64,000 nucleotides of DNA from Membranihabitans marinus (lineage in GTDB: Bacteria; Bacteroidota; Bacteroidia; Chitinophagales; Saprospiraceae), in the NCBI RefSeq assembly GCF_019802045.1, contig NZ_JAHVHU010000008.1, forward strand, positions 1 through 64,000, written 5' to 3'. The translations under genes were made by a program, and so were the position numbers. The notes beneath the pieces are model-generated. The model had not been told where the DNA came from. It ran no database searches and saw only the letters and a list, made by a program, of their open reading frames with translations. This document shows positions 51,702-61,748 of the stretch, piece after piece; the stretch's first letter is position 1, and every line of letters begins with the position of its first letter.

Positions 51702-52712
51702 CTACTCCTCTTCAGAGAAGCTGGGTGCAAAAGTAGCCTTTTTCTTCTTGGTTTTAGTATTCTGATCATCCTCCTTTTCAAAGGCACGTATGATTTGTTT
51801 GACTAACCGATGTCGGACCACATCTTCTGCGCCGAGCTTTATAAAATCGATTCCGTCAATGGGTTCCAGCATCCGGACCACTTGTTTTAGTCCTGAATGT
51901 TGACTTCTGGGAAGATCCACCTGCGACATGTCACCTGTGATCATACATTTTGCAGATGGACCGAGCCGCGTCAGGAACATTTTGATCTGTGCCATCGTAC
52001 AGTTTTGGGCTTCATCGAGAATTATAAATGCATTGTCCAAGGTACGACCCCTCATATATGCTAGTGGCGCGATTTCAATGGTTCGGTTTTCCATAAAATG
52101 ATTCAGTTTTTCACCTGGAATCATATCGTCCAAAGCATCGTACAGCGGCCGAAGATATGGGTCTACCTTATCTTTGAGGTCACCGGGAAGAAAACCAAGG
52201 TTTTCACCGGCTTCCACTGCCGGCCGTGTCAATATAATCTTTCGCACCAGTTTGTGTTTCAGTGCTCGTACAGCAAGTGCTACGGCGGTGTAGGTCTTTC
52301 CTGTTCCGGCGGGCCCGATGGCAAAAACGACGTCGTTTTTATCGATGGATTCTACCATTTTACGTTGATTCCGGGTCCGGGCTTTGATTGGTTTGCCATT
52401 GCGTCCATGAACAATCGTCGTTTTAGAATTGGATTCCTCCACGTGATTTTCAAAAACATTTTCTCCGGCCACCAGGTCTTTGACCGTCATGTCATCCAAT
52501 GGTTTATTCATTCGGAGTAACCGGATCATGGATTCCAGATTGGCTTTTGCATTTTGTGTGGCTTTCTTCTTACCGTTTAGTTTGAGGTAATTACCTCGTG
52601 ATATTATTTGCAACTCGGGGTAGGATTCCTGAAGGATGTCGAGGTTTTTGTTTCGCTCGCCATAAAGCTCTCTCAGATCCACACCGTCTATGGTTAATTC
52701 TATTTCGCTCAA
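51702..52712 (-). CDS. phoH: PhoH family protein (PhoH/PhoL-type ATPase)
   Basis: A cytoplasmic ATPase often tied to RNA metabolism and ribosome maturation. The 336 residues have an N-terminal KH-like region (LQESYPELQIISRGNYLKLNG in part), the P-loop GPAGTGKTYTAVALAVRAL, AEVGENLGFLPG-type segment (here VEAGENLGFLPGDLKDKVDPY in part), Walker B FIILDEAQNCT, and GDMSQVDLPRSQHSGL. A Lys-rich C-terminal tail follows. It precedes aroA on the same strand. The start lies about 230 bases from the divergent aroB. Confidence 0.93.
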   Translation of the reverse strand: MSEIELTIDGVDLRELYGERNKNLDILQESYPELQIISRGNYLKLNGKKKATQNAKANLESMIRLLRMNKPLDDMTVKDLVAGENVFENHVEESNSKTTIVHGRNGKPIKARTRNQRKMVESIDKNDVVFAIGPAGTGKTYTAVALAVRALKHKLVRKIILTRPAVEAGENLGFLPGDLKDKVDPYLRPLYDALDDMIPGEKLNHFMENRTIEIAPLAYMRGRTLDNAFIILDEAQNCTMAQIKMFLTRLGPSAKCMITGDMSQVDLPRSQHSGLKQVVRMLEPIDGIDFIKLGAEDVVRHRLVKQIIRAFEKEDDQNTKTKKKKATFAPSFSEEE

Positions 52713-52849
52713 ATGAGATGTTTTTAGTTTTTAAAGTTTTATCTTATCACTTTCGGAATATACAATGAAATTTCAGGTAGGATGGTTCAAATACTTCATT
52801 AATTAAAGGACAACCGCGAAATTTTCTTACGTTTTTCGCAGTTAAATAG

Positions 52850-52857
52850 TAGTTTTG
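52850..52857 (+). promoter_or_regulatory. -7 promoter element for aroB
   Basis: TAGTTTTG matches TAnnTTTG, about 83 bases upstream of the aroB start. No exact -33 TTTG is visible (TTTTTCG occurs nearby). Confidence 0.45.
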
Positions 52858-52939
52858 TGCAATGGTACTTTCGTAAACTGAAGCAGGTCAGGAGGCTGTA
52901 ATAAAATCATTCATAAACAATAGGAAATAATACTTATCG

Positions 52940-54013
52940 ATGCGTCAAATAAAACTACAGGATTATCAAGTGTCTATCGGGAATGCTTGGGCTGAAATTC
53001 AAAATACAATTGATTTTAACGGTGTCAGTAAATGTTTTGTACTGGTAGATGCCATGACAAAAGAATATTGCCTGCCTTTGTTCCTGGAAAAAAGTCAGAT
53101 CAAACCAGATGGAATCATCGAGATACCGGCTGGTGAAACGTATAAAACCATCGAAACCTGCCAGCGGGTATGGAATGAACTTTTTCTGCATGATGCAGAC
53201 CGGCAGGCTTTGATCATAAACCTGGGTGGGGGAGTTGTTGGTGACTTGGGAGGTTTTGTAGCCAGTACCTATAAGCGCGGAATTAAGTTTATCCAAGTGC
53301 CTACGACGTTACTGAGCCAACTGGATGCGAGCATCGGCGGAAAAGTCGGTGTAGATTTCCTGAGTTTGAAAAATGCCCTGGGTGTTTTTAATAATCCGGA
53401 AGCCGTATTTATCAATCCTGCATTCTTTGACACCTTATCAGACCGCCAGTTAAAAAGCGGGTTTGCGGAAGCGCTCAAACACGCTTTGATCGCAGATCGG
53501 TCGATGTGGGATAATATCAAGGGTATTACAGATTTACGTACCATCGACTGGGAACCTTTCCTGGAAGAATCGTTGTTGATCAAAAAACGGATCGTAGAAA
53601 ATGATCCCTATGAAAAAGGACCGCGGAAAGCTTTGAATTTCGGGCATACCATTGGTCACGCCATTGAAGGGGTTTTGCTGGAAACAGAACATTCCTTGTT
53701 GCACGGAGAAGCTGTTTTACTGGGCATGATAGCCGAAAGTAAAATCGCACAGATCCGAGGATTACTGAATGAAAATGAACTCAGTGAGATCACCAATCAT
53801 CTGCGTAAATATGTAGATTTCAGTTTTGATCTCCAGCAACGGGATATGATTATAAATCTGATCAAGGGAGACAAGAAGAATGAAGGTGATAAAATCTTAT
53901 GCACATTGTTGAATGCCATCGGGCAATACGCTATCAATCAGGATATCTCACTCGAAGAAGTGGAAGTCGGTTTGATTTATTTAGAAGAACAATTTGATTA
54001 CAGTAATGTCTGA
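52940..54013 (+). CDS. aroB: 3-dehydroquinate synthase
   Basis: Converts DAHP to 3-dehydroquinate, the second shikimate step. The 357 residues show the NAD-binding GGGVVGDLGGFVASTYKRGI, the metal/substrate segments QVPTTLLSQLDASIGGKVGVD (in part), the EALKHALI helix, and metal-binding His residues in NFGHTIGHAIEG and LLHGEAVLLGM. It is convergent in pathway with aroA but lies on the other strand. The pbp1A start overlaps its last 8 bases. Confidence 0.95.
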   Translation: MRQIKLQDYQVSIGNAWAEIQNTIDFNGVSKCFVLVDAMTKEYCLPLFLEKSQIKPDGIIEIPAGETYKTIETCQRVWNELFLHDADRQALIINLGGGVVGDLGGFVASTYKRGIKFIQVPTTLLSQLDASIGGKVGVDFLSLKNALGVFNNPEAVFINPAFFDTLSDRQLKSGFAEALKHALIADRSMWDNIKGITDLRTIDWEPFLEESLLIKKRIVENDPYEKGPRKALNFGHTIGHAIEGVLLETEHSLLHGEAVLLGMIAESKIAQIRGLLNENELSEITNHLRKYVDFSFDLQQRDMIINLIKGDKKNEGDKILCTLLNAIGQYAINQDISLEEVEVGLIYLEEQFDYSNV

Positions 54014-56537
54014 GAACCAGAAATCAAAAAACACCAAAAACAATACCACACAAACCTGGAAACAAAACCTGGTCAAGGTACTCTGGATCATTGTGCTCGG
54101 CGGGGTTGGTCTGGGATTATTGATCTTTGTGATTACGAGTTTTACTAAGTTACCCTCCTTTGAAGATTTAGAAAATCCAACGGAAGATTTTGCAACGGAG
54201 ATTTACTTTAATGATAATTCCGAAATGGGACGGTTTTTTGTCAAGAACCGCGTTCCGGTCAGTTTTGACGAGATTTCACCAAATGTAATTAACGCTTTAA
54301 TTTCCACCGAAGATGAACGTTTTTACAAACATTCCGGGATTGACTTTGAAGCTTTGATGCGTGTCCTGGTCAAGCGGATAATTCTTCAGAATAAAAACGC
54401 CGGTGGTGGAAGTACCATCAGCCAGCAACTCGCCAAGTTATTGTTCACTCAAAAACCGGCTTCTAATATTTTTGCGCGTGCACCTCAGAAATTAAAAGAA
54501 ATGGTGACGGCCGTCAAACTGGAACGAGCGTATACCAAAGAAGAGATCATCAGTATGTATCTGAATCAGTTTGAATTTGGTTATAATGCCCATGGAATTA
54601 AAGCGGCTTCAGAAACTTTTTTCAATACATCACCGTCTGATTTGACAGTGAATGAGGCTGCAGTTCTTGTCGGTATGCTCAAAAATCCAAGCTATTATAA
54701 TCCACGTCGATTCCCGGAACACGTGCGTAAGCGACGCAACGTCGTTCTGTATCAAATGTATAACCATGATCACCTGAGTAAAGAATTGCGTGATTCACTG
54801 CAGGCGCAGCCGGTGGATATGTCCCATTTTACCATCACAGCCCATGACCGGGGTCCTGCACCTTATTTTCGGATGGAACTTAAAAAACACATTGATCGGT
54901 TGCTGGCCCAACCGGAGTACCTCAAACCGGATGGAACGCGCTGGAACCTCGATAAGGACGGCCTGCGAATATATACTACCCTGGATCCGGACATGCAGGA
55001 CCATGCAGAACGAACGGTGACCACGCATATGGAAAAATTGCAGGGGCAGTTCTTTAAGCATTGGAGTTATGGTGCAACACCATGGTCCTATGGAAGCGAT
55101 AAGGACTTTGTGGCTCTCAAGTACCGACACCTCGAAAATCTAAAGATGGAATCAGAGCGGTTCTTGACCATGAAAGCTACTCAGTTTGATAGTTTACTTA
55201 CTCACGTCGAAGAACAATTCAAAGATATTCAGTTTACACCTTTTACCTTGGAGGTGCTGGAGAGTGCCCGGGGAGATGGAGAATATTTTCAGAAATTGAT
55301 TGATGATAAGCTGATCTCAACGTCCAGGTCCCGCTACTTATCGGAGGTCGCCAACAGCGATGAATATGGGCCTATTGCCAGCGCCTGGAAAGAATTTAAA
55401 GCAAAAGCGGACAACGTTTTTGATACGGAAGTAGAAATGACAGTTTTTGCGTACAACGATAAAATGGAGAAAGATACGGTGATGACACCCATGGATTCAA
55501 TCATGTACCATCGTATGATATTGCAGGCCGGGATGCTGGCGATCGAGCCCGGAACCGGATACGTGAAAGCCTGGGTGGGTGGTGTTGATTTCAAATACTT
55601 TCAGAATGATCATGTCTTGAATCGAAGACAGGTGGGGTCTACGTTCAAACCATTTGTTTACGCGACTTCAATCGCTATCCAGGGGGTTTCTCCGTGTACA
55701 AAAGTATTGGACCGTCAATATATTATTGTTCCTGGGGAAGGTAATTTTCATCTTCAGAAAGCCTGGGATCCCAAAAATTCGGATGGCCAATTTAGTAATG
55801 AACGAGTGACGTTGTATGAAGGGTTGCGAAATTCGATTAACTCCATAAGTGTATATCTGATGATGCAATTGGGTGATGTCGCTCCGGTCATTCAGTTAGC
55901 ATCGAACATGGGAATAAATCCAGATTATTTGCCGAGGCAACCCTCTATCTGTCTTGGAACACCTGATTTGAGTTTGATGTCGATGACGGGTGCGTATTCT
56001 ACATTTTCAAATAATGGCGCTTATGTTACTCCGACTTTCATAACCTCTATAACGGATAGCAATGGGAAATTAATTTATCGGTCAATTACCGAAGAGAGCC
56101 AAGCGCTTCAGCCCGATGCCAATTATGTCATGGTCGATATGTTGAAAAAAGCTGCAGCTGGTCGTCCCGGAATTAATCAACTTAAAACGGTGAATGGGGG
56201 TAAAACCGGTACCACGCAAAATCAAACAGATGGGTGGTACATGGGTATTACACCCAACCTGGTCGTGGGGTCATGGGTTGGTGGTGAAGACCGTTGGGTT
56301 CGGTTTCGATCACTGACCATGGGGCAAGGGTCTGTTATGGCACGGCCTATTTTTTCTCAGTTTATAAAAAGCCTGGAAGATGATCCGGATATGAATTTTG
56401 ATACGCAGGCTCAGTTTTTTCGACCTCCCGGAGAATTGGATATTAATATAGATTGTGACCGATATAACCACCCTTTGCAAGATGACGGAACACACCCGGA
56501 AGAACCCGCTCATGAGGAAGAATTTTTTGGCGGCTAG
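54006..56537 (+). CDS. Class A penicillin-binding protein (PBP1A-like)
   Basis: A bifunctional peptidoglycan glycosyltransferase and transpeptidase. The start at 54006 (MSENQKSKNTKNN) gives 843 residues. The transmembrane anchor is at about 24-46 (VLWIIVLGGVGLGLLIFVIT), the glycosyltransferase domain at about 60-240 with the catalytic Glu in STEDERFYKHSG and GGSTISQQLAKLLF, and the transpeptidase domain at about 500-800 with SxxK in STFKPFVYATSI, SIN in RNSINSISVYLM, and KTGTT. An insert of about 150 residues (LKMESERFLTMKATQ region) lies between the domains. It is cotranslated with aroB through an 8-base overlap. Confidence 0.95.
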   Translation: MSENQKSKNTKNNTTQTWKQNLVKVLWIIVLGGVGLGLLIFVITSFTKLPSFEDLENPTEDFATEIYFNDNSEMGRFFVKNRVPVSFDEISPNVINALISTEDERFYKHSGIDFEALMRVLVKRIILQNKNAGGGSTISQQLAKLLFTQKPASNIFARAPQKLKEMVTAVKLERAYTKEEIISMYLNQFEFGYNAHGIKAASETFFNTSPSDLTVNEAAVLVGMLKNPSYYNPRRFPEHVRKRRNVVLYQMYNHDHLSKELRDSLQAQPVDMSHFTITAHDRGPAPYFRMELKKHIDRLLAQPEYLKPDGTRWNLDKDGLRIYTTLDPDMQDHAERTVTTHMEKLQGQFFKHWSYGATPWSYGSDKDFVALKYRHLENLKMESERFLTMKATQFDSLLTHVEEQFKDIQFTPFTLEVLESARGDGEYFQKLIDDKLISTSRSRYLSEVANSDEYGPIASAWKEFKAKADNVFDTEVEMTVFAYNDKMEKDTVMTPMDSIMYHRMILQAGMLAIEPGTGYVKAWVGGVDFKYFQNDHVLNRRQVGSTFKPFVYATSIAIQGVSPCTKVLDRQYIIVPGEGNFHLQKAWDPKNSDGQFSNERVTLYEGLRNSINSISVYLMMQLGDVAPVIQLASNMGINPDYLPRQPSICLGTPDLSLMSMTGAYSTFSNNGAYVTPTFITSITDSNGKLIYRSITEESQALQPDANYVMVDMLKKAAAGRPGINQLKTVNGGKTGTTQNQTDGWYMGITPNLVVGSWVGGEDRWVRFRSLTMGQGSVMARPIFSQFIKSLEDDPDMNFDTQAQFFRPPGELDINIDCDRYNHPLQDDGTHPEEPAHEEEFFGG

Positions 56538-56690
56538 GCTTTATTTTCCTTGAATTAATTTACAGTTATGTTATCTATGCTTTCCCGGATTGATGCCAGG
56601 ATGACTTCAAGCTTGCACTGTTTTATCTCTGTCATTCGAGGCAAAGGAGGTCAGGACTTGGATCTCCAAGGAAAAACATCGTCCGACCTG

Positions 56691-58697
56691 ATGGGACTAC
56701 GCTGGTTTTCCCGAATAAACACCGTTCTTATCTTTCTGATTGGGGTAATGGGACTGGTTTCATGTTCCCAAGATGAGTCGGGAGGGGAGGGACCGATAAT
56801 CACGAAAGTGAACATTGCACTTGATTCGGTTCAATTCCAAAAGGTTTACAATCTCATTGATCAAGGAGAACAGGATTCTTTACTGCTCTATTTGTCTCAC
56901 CCGGATCCTTCATTCCGGGTTCTGGCGATCCGTGGTTTTTCAGGAATGATGGATGAGGCATACATCGATACGGTGGGAAGCGGTATTTTAGATCCCATTC
57001 CTGAAGTACGTCGGATAACAGCTTATGTATTGGGACAAAGTTATCATGAGCGGGCAGTACCTTATCTATTGAAGGTTTTTCAGAATCAGGATTCACTGGG
57101 GATTGATCCAATGACCTTCAGGTATGCACTGGAAGGCATGGGTAAGTGTGCAGATAGTAGTTTTTTGTCTCATTTGGCTGGGATCACGACCTATCAACCC
57201 ACCGATACACTTTTAATGGAAGGACAGTGTCTGGGGTTATTGAAAATGGCTGAACGTGGGTTTTCAGATCCGACAGCCACTGCACGTATGGTGAAGTACC
57301 TCAAAGACACGGTTTATAGTAGGTCTGTTCGACTGATTGCAGCCAATTATCTGGCTGTGGAAAATTCAAACAACAGGGAAATTTACAGACAGGAACTAAT
57401 CGAATCCTTTGAGGCTGAAGAGAATCCGGAAATCCGGATGTTTATTGGTACAGCCATTGGGAAATCGGGGTCAGAAGCGGAGTCTTGGATTAGAAGAACT
57501 CTTCGAATTGAAAAAGACGATCGGGTTTGCATCGCGTTATTGCGCGGGTGTACGGCGTTGCCTTTGGCAGTTCGACATCGGATATGGGCTGGAACGTTGC
57601 GTGATCAGAACAGCCAGGTAGCCCGTACAGCGGCGGGGTTGATTATGGAATATGGGTCATCGGTCTATTCGGACACTTATGCCAATTGGGCATTTGGCAA
57701 TTACGCGCCCGAGGTATATGCTCGACTTCTTGGAGCCGGGAATAAGTACGTAAGCAATGTCCGATTTCGTCAAATGGTTCAAGATCTTATCTTCCGTCGG
57801 ATGAGATCAACAAAAGATCCTTTTTTGAAAAGTGATTTCATCATGGCTGCAGGCCAGCGAATGGAGACCGCCCGCCACTTGATCGCGTATGATGCGGAGG
57901 AGACACCCCCTGTGGTCCGGATCAGTATCATAGAAGCATTGATTCAGGCTGCAAATGCGGCTGATCGCCTGGGGTCCAGGGAGCGACAATTCCTGATTGA
58001 ACGATGGGAATCTGGTGATGTCGCTGCACTCGCTGTACTGAGTCCTTTTTTTGCAAAAAACAAAATGTGGTTTCCGGAACTTACTGCGGATAAAGCACGT
58101 TGGACTGCGCAGAGTACTGCGATATCCATGCCAGGGGGTATCGAGGCTCGCATGGCTGTTGACAAAGCAAGACAACAACTTTTCGGTATTGAATATGACC
58201 CTCTTTTCTATCGTAAGGATCAGTTTTATACGCACCCGGTGGATTGGAAGCTCTACGAACAGCTCAGTGATCAACCTCGTGCCGAAATTTTTACAAGTGC
58301 AGGTGCGATGGCGGTTGAGTTGTTTAAAAAAGAAGCTCCTGCTACGGTGTTGAATTTCATTCAGCTGGCAGAATCGGGCTATTATGATGGAAAATTAATA
58401 CACCGGGTCGTGCCTAATTTTGTACTACAAGGTGGGGGCAATCGCGGCGATGGATATGGCAGTATGGATTATACCATTCGATCGGAAGTGGGACCACAGT
58501 ACTACGATCAATCAGGAATTTTGGGGATGGCCTCTGCTGGTTTACATACCGAAAGCCAGCAATGGTTTGTTACTCTTCGGCCCGCGTTGCATCTCAATGG
58601 GAGATATACCCAGTTCGCCCGCGTGGTTTCAGGTCAAGACATCTTGCCTTTGATTCGACGCGGAGATCAGATAGAGACCATAAAAATACATCGATAA
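56691..58697 (+). CDS. HEAT-repeat/cyclophilin fusion lipoprotein
   Basis: The start at 56691 (MGLRWFSRINTVLIFLIGVM) gives 668 residues with a lipobox ending LVSC; the open frame begins at 56568 but lacks support. Residues about 60-480 are helical repeats of HEAT type (DPSFRVLAIRGFSG; DPIPEVRRITAYVLGQ; DQNSQVARTAAGLI). Residues about 520-668 form a cyclophilin-type isomerase domain (MAVELFKKEAPATVLNFIQL; LIHRVVPNFVLQGGGNRGDG; HLNGRYTQFARVVSGQD) with the catalytic Arg in IHRVVPNF. The stop overlaps the gcvT start (TAATG). It probably assists folding of envelope proteins. Confidence 0.85.
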   Translation: MGLRWFSRINTVLIFLIGVMGLVSCSQDESGGEGPIITKVNIALDSVQFQKVYNLIDQGEQDSLLLYLSHPDPSFRVLAIRGFSGMMDEAYIDTVGSGILDPIPEVRRITAYVLGQSYHERAVPYLLKVFQNQDSLGIDPMTFRYALEGMGKCADSSFLSHLAGITTYQPTDTLLMEGQCLGLLKMAERGFSDPTATARMVKYLKDTVYSRSVRLIAANYLAVENSNNREIYRQELIESFEAEENPEIRMFIGTAIGKSGSEAESWIRRTLRIEKDDRVCIALLRGCTALPLAVRHRIWAGTLRDQNSQVARTAAGLIMEYGSSVYSDTYANWAFGNYAPEVYARLLGAGNKYVSNVRFRQMVQDLIFRRMRSTKDPFLKSDFIMAAGQRMETARHLIAYDAEETPPVVRISIIEALIQAANAADRLGSRERQFLIERWESGDVAALAVLSPFFAKNKMWFPELTADKARWTAQSTAISMPGGIEARMAVDKARQQLFGIEYDPLFYRKDQFYTHPVDWKLYEQLSDQPRAEIFTSAGAMAVELFKKEAPATVLNFIQLAESGYYDGKLIHRVVPNFVLQGGGNRGDGYGSMDYTIRSEVGPQYYDQSGILGMASAGLHTESQQWFVTLRPALHLNGRYTQFARVVSGQDILPLIRRGDQIETIKIHR

Positions 58698-59797
58698 TGA
58701 AAAAAACACCACTGTACGATAATCACGTGCGTCAAGGCGCTAAAATGACTGATTTTTCGGGTTATGAAATGCCGATGCAGTTTTCACGAATACAGGAAGA
58801 ACACATGGCTGTCCGGACGCACGCCGGAGTGTTCGACGTATCTCATATGGGTGAATTCATCGTGGAAGGCACGGGAGCTTTACCATTATTGGAAAGATTA
58901 ACTACAAATAACGTAGCGGATTTGAAAGTCGGCCGTGCTCAATACACCTTGATGACCAACCCAGGAGGTGGAATTATTGATGATCTGATTATTTATCGAT
59001 TGGAAGAAGAACAATATATGCTCGTGGTCAATGCGGGTAATATTGAGAAGGACTGGAACTGGATCATTGAAAATAAATCATATACTTCAGTCACACGGAA
59101 TATATCTGCCGAGACAGGATTGATCGCACTTCAGGGACCCCGATCTATTGAAATTCTTCAACCACTGACTTCCGTGGATTTAAAGACCATTTCATCGTAT
59201 CACTTCAAAAGGGATATTGTAGCACAAATTGACGATATATTGATCTCAGCTACTGGGTATACGGGCAGCGGCGGATTCGAACTCTACGTTCCCCATGAGC
59301 ATGCCGTGGATCTATGGGAAGCTATCCTGCAATCAGGTGAACCACATGGATTGAAACGTGCTGGCCTGGGAGCACGAAATACACTGCGACTGGAGATGGG
59401 GTATTGTCTGTATGGCCAGGATATTGATGAACAAACCACGCCGTGGGAAGCCGGGTTGGGATGGATAACTAAAATGAATAAACCCTCATTTGTAGGTCAG
59501 GAGAAACTAGCTAAACAAAAGTCAAAAGGTGTTGTTGAAAGGTTGAAATGTTTTGAGCTGAACGACAAAAGAGTGCCCAGATCCGGTTATACTATTCATA
59601 ACATGGGACAGAAAAAAATCGGTGATGTACGATCAGGCACATTCTCACCCTGTTTACAAAAACCCATAGGGATGGGCTATATTCGGTCAAACTTACTAGG
59701 TGATAGTAATCAGGTGTTAATTTCGAACGGTAAAAAATATTTCGAAGGCAATATTGTAAAACCACCCTTTGTCAATGTCAAAGATTATGTCAGCTGA
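58697..59797 (+). CDS. gcvT: Glycine cleavage system T protein (aminomethyltransferase)
   Basis: The T protein moves the methylene group from the lipoylated H protein to tetrahydrofolate, releasing ammonia. The start at 58697 (MKKTPLYDNHVRQGAKMTDF) gives 366 residues, the usual length; the open frame upstream to 58562 overlaps the cyclophilin domain and is not real. Motifs: SGYEMPMQF, GVFDVSHMGEF, NVADLKVGRAQYTLMTNPGG, GIDDLIIY-type (here GIIDDLIIYRL), ATGYTGSGGFELYVP, and the C-terminal GCVT_C domain (VRSGTFSPCLQKPIGMGYI). It overlaps the cyclophilin gene by one base and the GbsR-type gene by 11. Other cleavage genes are not in the window. Confidence 0.94.
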   Translation: MKKTPLYDNHVRQGAKMTDFSGYEMPMQFSRIQEEHMAVRTHAGVFDVSHMGEFIVEGTGALPLLERLTTNNVADLKVGRAQYTLMTNPGGGIIDDLIIYRLEEEQYMLVVNAGNIEKDWNWIIENKSYTSVTRNISAETGLIALQGPRSIEILQPLTSVDLKTISSYHFKRDIVAQIDDILISATGYTGSGGFELYVPHEHAVDLWEAILQSGEPHGLKRAGLGARNTLRLEMGYCLYGQDIDEQTTPWEAGLGWITKMNKPSFVGQEKLAKQKSKGVVERLKCFELNDKRVPRSGYTIHNMGQKKIGDVRSGTFSPCLQKPIGMGYIRSNLLGDSNQVLISNGKKYFEGNIVKPPFVNVKDYVS

Positions 59798-60299
59798 AGT
59801 GACAAAAAAACCATGTACTCGGAAAAATTTTATTGAAGATTGGTCAAATATCGCAGTCTCATGGGGCATGAGTAAGAAAATGGCTGCTATTCACGCGTAT
59901 TTACTTACAGCAGATAAATATGTGACCTCTGATGAACTGATGAATGAACTGGGTATCTCACGCGGTTGCGTATCGACAAATCTAAGCCAATTGGTTAAAT
60001 ATGAATTTGTCCAAAAAGCGGATGATCAACAACGCAGAGATTATTATACTGCTACCAAAAATACTTTCACTATTCTTCAACGGGTCATAGCTTATCGTCG
60101 GGAAAAAGAATTGACCCCCCTCATCCAAATGCTGGAACATTACTGTCCGTCCCAAATGGAAAATGAAATGCCCAAAGAATCCTTGGAGATGATCTGTGAT
60201 TTCAGACATTATGCAATGAAATCGGATAAGTTTTTGTCCAGCCTGGAAAGCAAATCAGAATCGGTCTTTGTACGATCCTTTTTAAGGATGATCAAGTGA
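59787..60299 (+). CDS. GbsR/MarR-type transcriptional regulator
   Basis: A 170-residue winged-helix regulator. The wHTH lies at about 30-85 (MAAIHAYLLTADKYVTSDEL, NELGISRGCVSTNLSQLVKY) followed by a helical C-terminal dimer region. The N-terminal WSNIAVSWGMSKKMAAIHAY resembles GbsR family members rather than classical MarR. Starts at 59775 and 59787 are both possible; both overlap gcvT. The link to gcvT suggests glycine or one-carbon related control, but the target and ligand cannot be read from sequence. Confidence 0.87.
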   Translation: MSAEVTKKPCTRKNFIEDWSNIAVSWGMSKKMAAIHAYLLTADKYVTSDELMNELGISRGCVSTNLSQLVKYEFVQKADDQQRRDYYTATKNTFTILQRVIAYRREKELTPLIQMLEHYCPSQMENEMPKESLEMICDFRHYAMKSDKFLSSLESKSESVFVRSFLRMIK

Positions 60300-60704
60300 T
60301 AACTCAGAATTGAGATTTTTTTTTGATGTTATGAAGGATTGCATGGGTGCCTGCTATGATTCTGGCATTTCTTTTCTAATCTTTTTGACAAATTGATACG
60401 AGACATCGAATACGCCTGTGTTCGTACCATAAATTCAAAGACACTGTACCATTTCCGTTTTAATCTTGCAATGGGAATACCATACCCGACATCGTCTTTT
60501 AAGATTACCTGCGATGAAACTATTGGGTGAATGACTGATCCGGTTAAGGGTTTAAAAGCTTTTTGGGGTTTTCATGTAAAAAAACGTCAAGGTACTCCCG
60601 TGCAACCTCGATATCTCATAAAGAGATTTCAGGAACCGATTGTGAGAAAAATGAACTTTATCCGGTCTATCCAAAAATAAGCAAAATAAAGTTAAATTGG
60701 CACT
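60300..60704. other. Intergenic stretch with gene-like fragments upstream of DUF1015 gene
   Basis: No intact gene is supported. A minus-strand stretch reads protein-like without stops for about 60 codons (TGSVIHPIVSSQVILKDDVG, YGIPIARLKRKWYSVFEFMV) at about 60340-60540, and a plus-strand ORF of 49 codons (MTDPVKGLKAFWGFHVKKRQ...) runs from 60531 to just before the DUF1015 gene. Neither has a recognisable family. A decayed gene is possible. Confidence 0.35.
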
Positions 60705-61748
60705 ATGAAAATACGACCCATTCACACCTTTCAGATCGAAAATCCCTTTCCCATCGAATCCGGTGTTTTTGGTCAATACCCATTAACGCTGGATCAGGGC
60801 TTTATCGTTTTTCGGGTAACGAAACCCGATCGTGAACCTGCTTTTGGCTTCTTAGCGCTGACTTATCCTGATCATCCTTCAATGATCCGACCCCATGAAA
60901 AAGTTATTCTCCAAAAAGTGGATGCTAAAAAGAATGAAGCAGAATCGGAATCATTTTTGACTAAACCCGTTTGTTTGCTTTATGGGCCAAATAAAGGATT
61001 AACGGAACATCTTATAGAAGGATTTGATCCAGAAAAGGTCCTGGTCCGGCGTGAGCAGGATGATTTTCTATATGAGTATACCGTGTATGATGATGCGGTT
61101 TGGGCAGATCAACTTATGTCCCTATTCGCTAGACAGGAAAGCCTGGTTATTGCCGATGGGCATCATCGTACAGCAGCATATTGGGCGATGCGGGAGAAAA
61201 ACGATGGGAATTCGGGGTTGTTCAGTGCTATTCTTTCACTGGATCAAGTTGACGTGCGAAGTTATCACCGGCAGATTCATATCCCCAAAGGATCGGAAAT
61301 GGATTTTTATCAATTGTTGGAGCGAGTTTATGAAATCGAGGAATGGCATGGAGGGATGACTATTAAGAGTACTGACCAGATCGGACCTGAGGAGCGGATG
61401 ATACTTATGCAAGTCGAGAAGAAATGGAACAGACTATACCCGAGGAACAATAGTGCATTGATACGAAAAGGGAGTGCTGATTTGCTGGCTCAATTTGAAG
61501 AAAGGGTCGTTGGTGCATTTTGTAGTGATACCAAATCAGACATACATGACCTCATGAATTTTGTAACGGGTCGAGAATTGGAAAATTTACCGTCCGGGAA
61601 GAACGATTTTATATTTTTGTTTCCACCCGTGTCACATGAATTTCTATGGGATTCTTCACATCGTGGCGAGGTTTTGCCAGCGAAATCTACCTGGATTGAA
61701 CCACATATGCCGTCGGGAATTATTCAGATACCTAATCAACGAAGATGA
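60705..61748 (+). CDS. DUF1015 family protein
   Basis: A 347-residue cytoplasmic protein. The family signature ADGHHRTAAYWAMREK lies near residue 149, and the C-terminal LPAKSTWIEPHMPSGI matches the conserved family end. It is somewhat shorter than the usual ~410 residues. In Bacteroidota this family often sits near serine-pathway genes, but here serA is 15 kb away. The following amidohydrolase overlaps it by 4 bases. No biochemical role is established. Confidence 0.85.
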   Translation: MKIRPIHTFQIENPFPIESGVFGQYPLTLDQGFIVFRVTKPDREPAFGFLALTYPDHPSMIRPHEKVILQKVDAKKNEAESESFLTKPVCLLYGPNKGLTEHLIEGFDPEKVLVRREQDDFLYEYTVYDDAVWADQLMSLFARQESLVIADGHHRTAAYWAMREKNDGNSGLFSAILSLDQVDVRSYHRQIHIPKGSEMDFYQLLERVYEIEEWHGGMTIKSTDQIGPEERMILMQVEKKWNRLYPRNNSALIRKGSADLLAQFEERVVGAFCSDTKSDIHDLMNFVTGRELENLPSGKNDFIFLFPPVSHEFLWDSSHRGEVLPAKSTWIEPHMPSGIIQIPNQRR

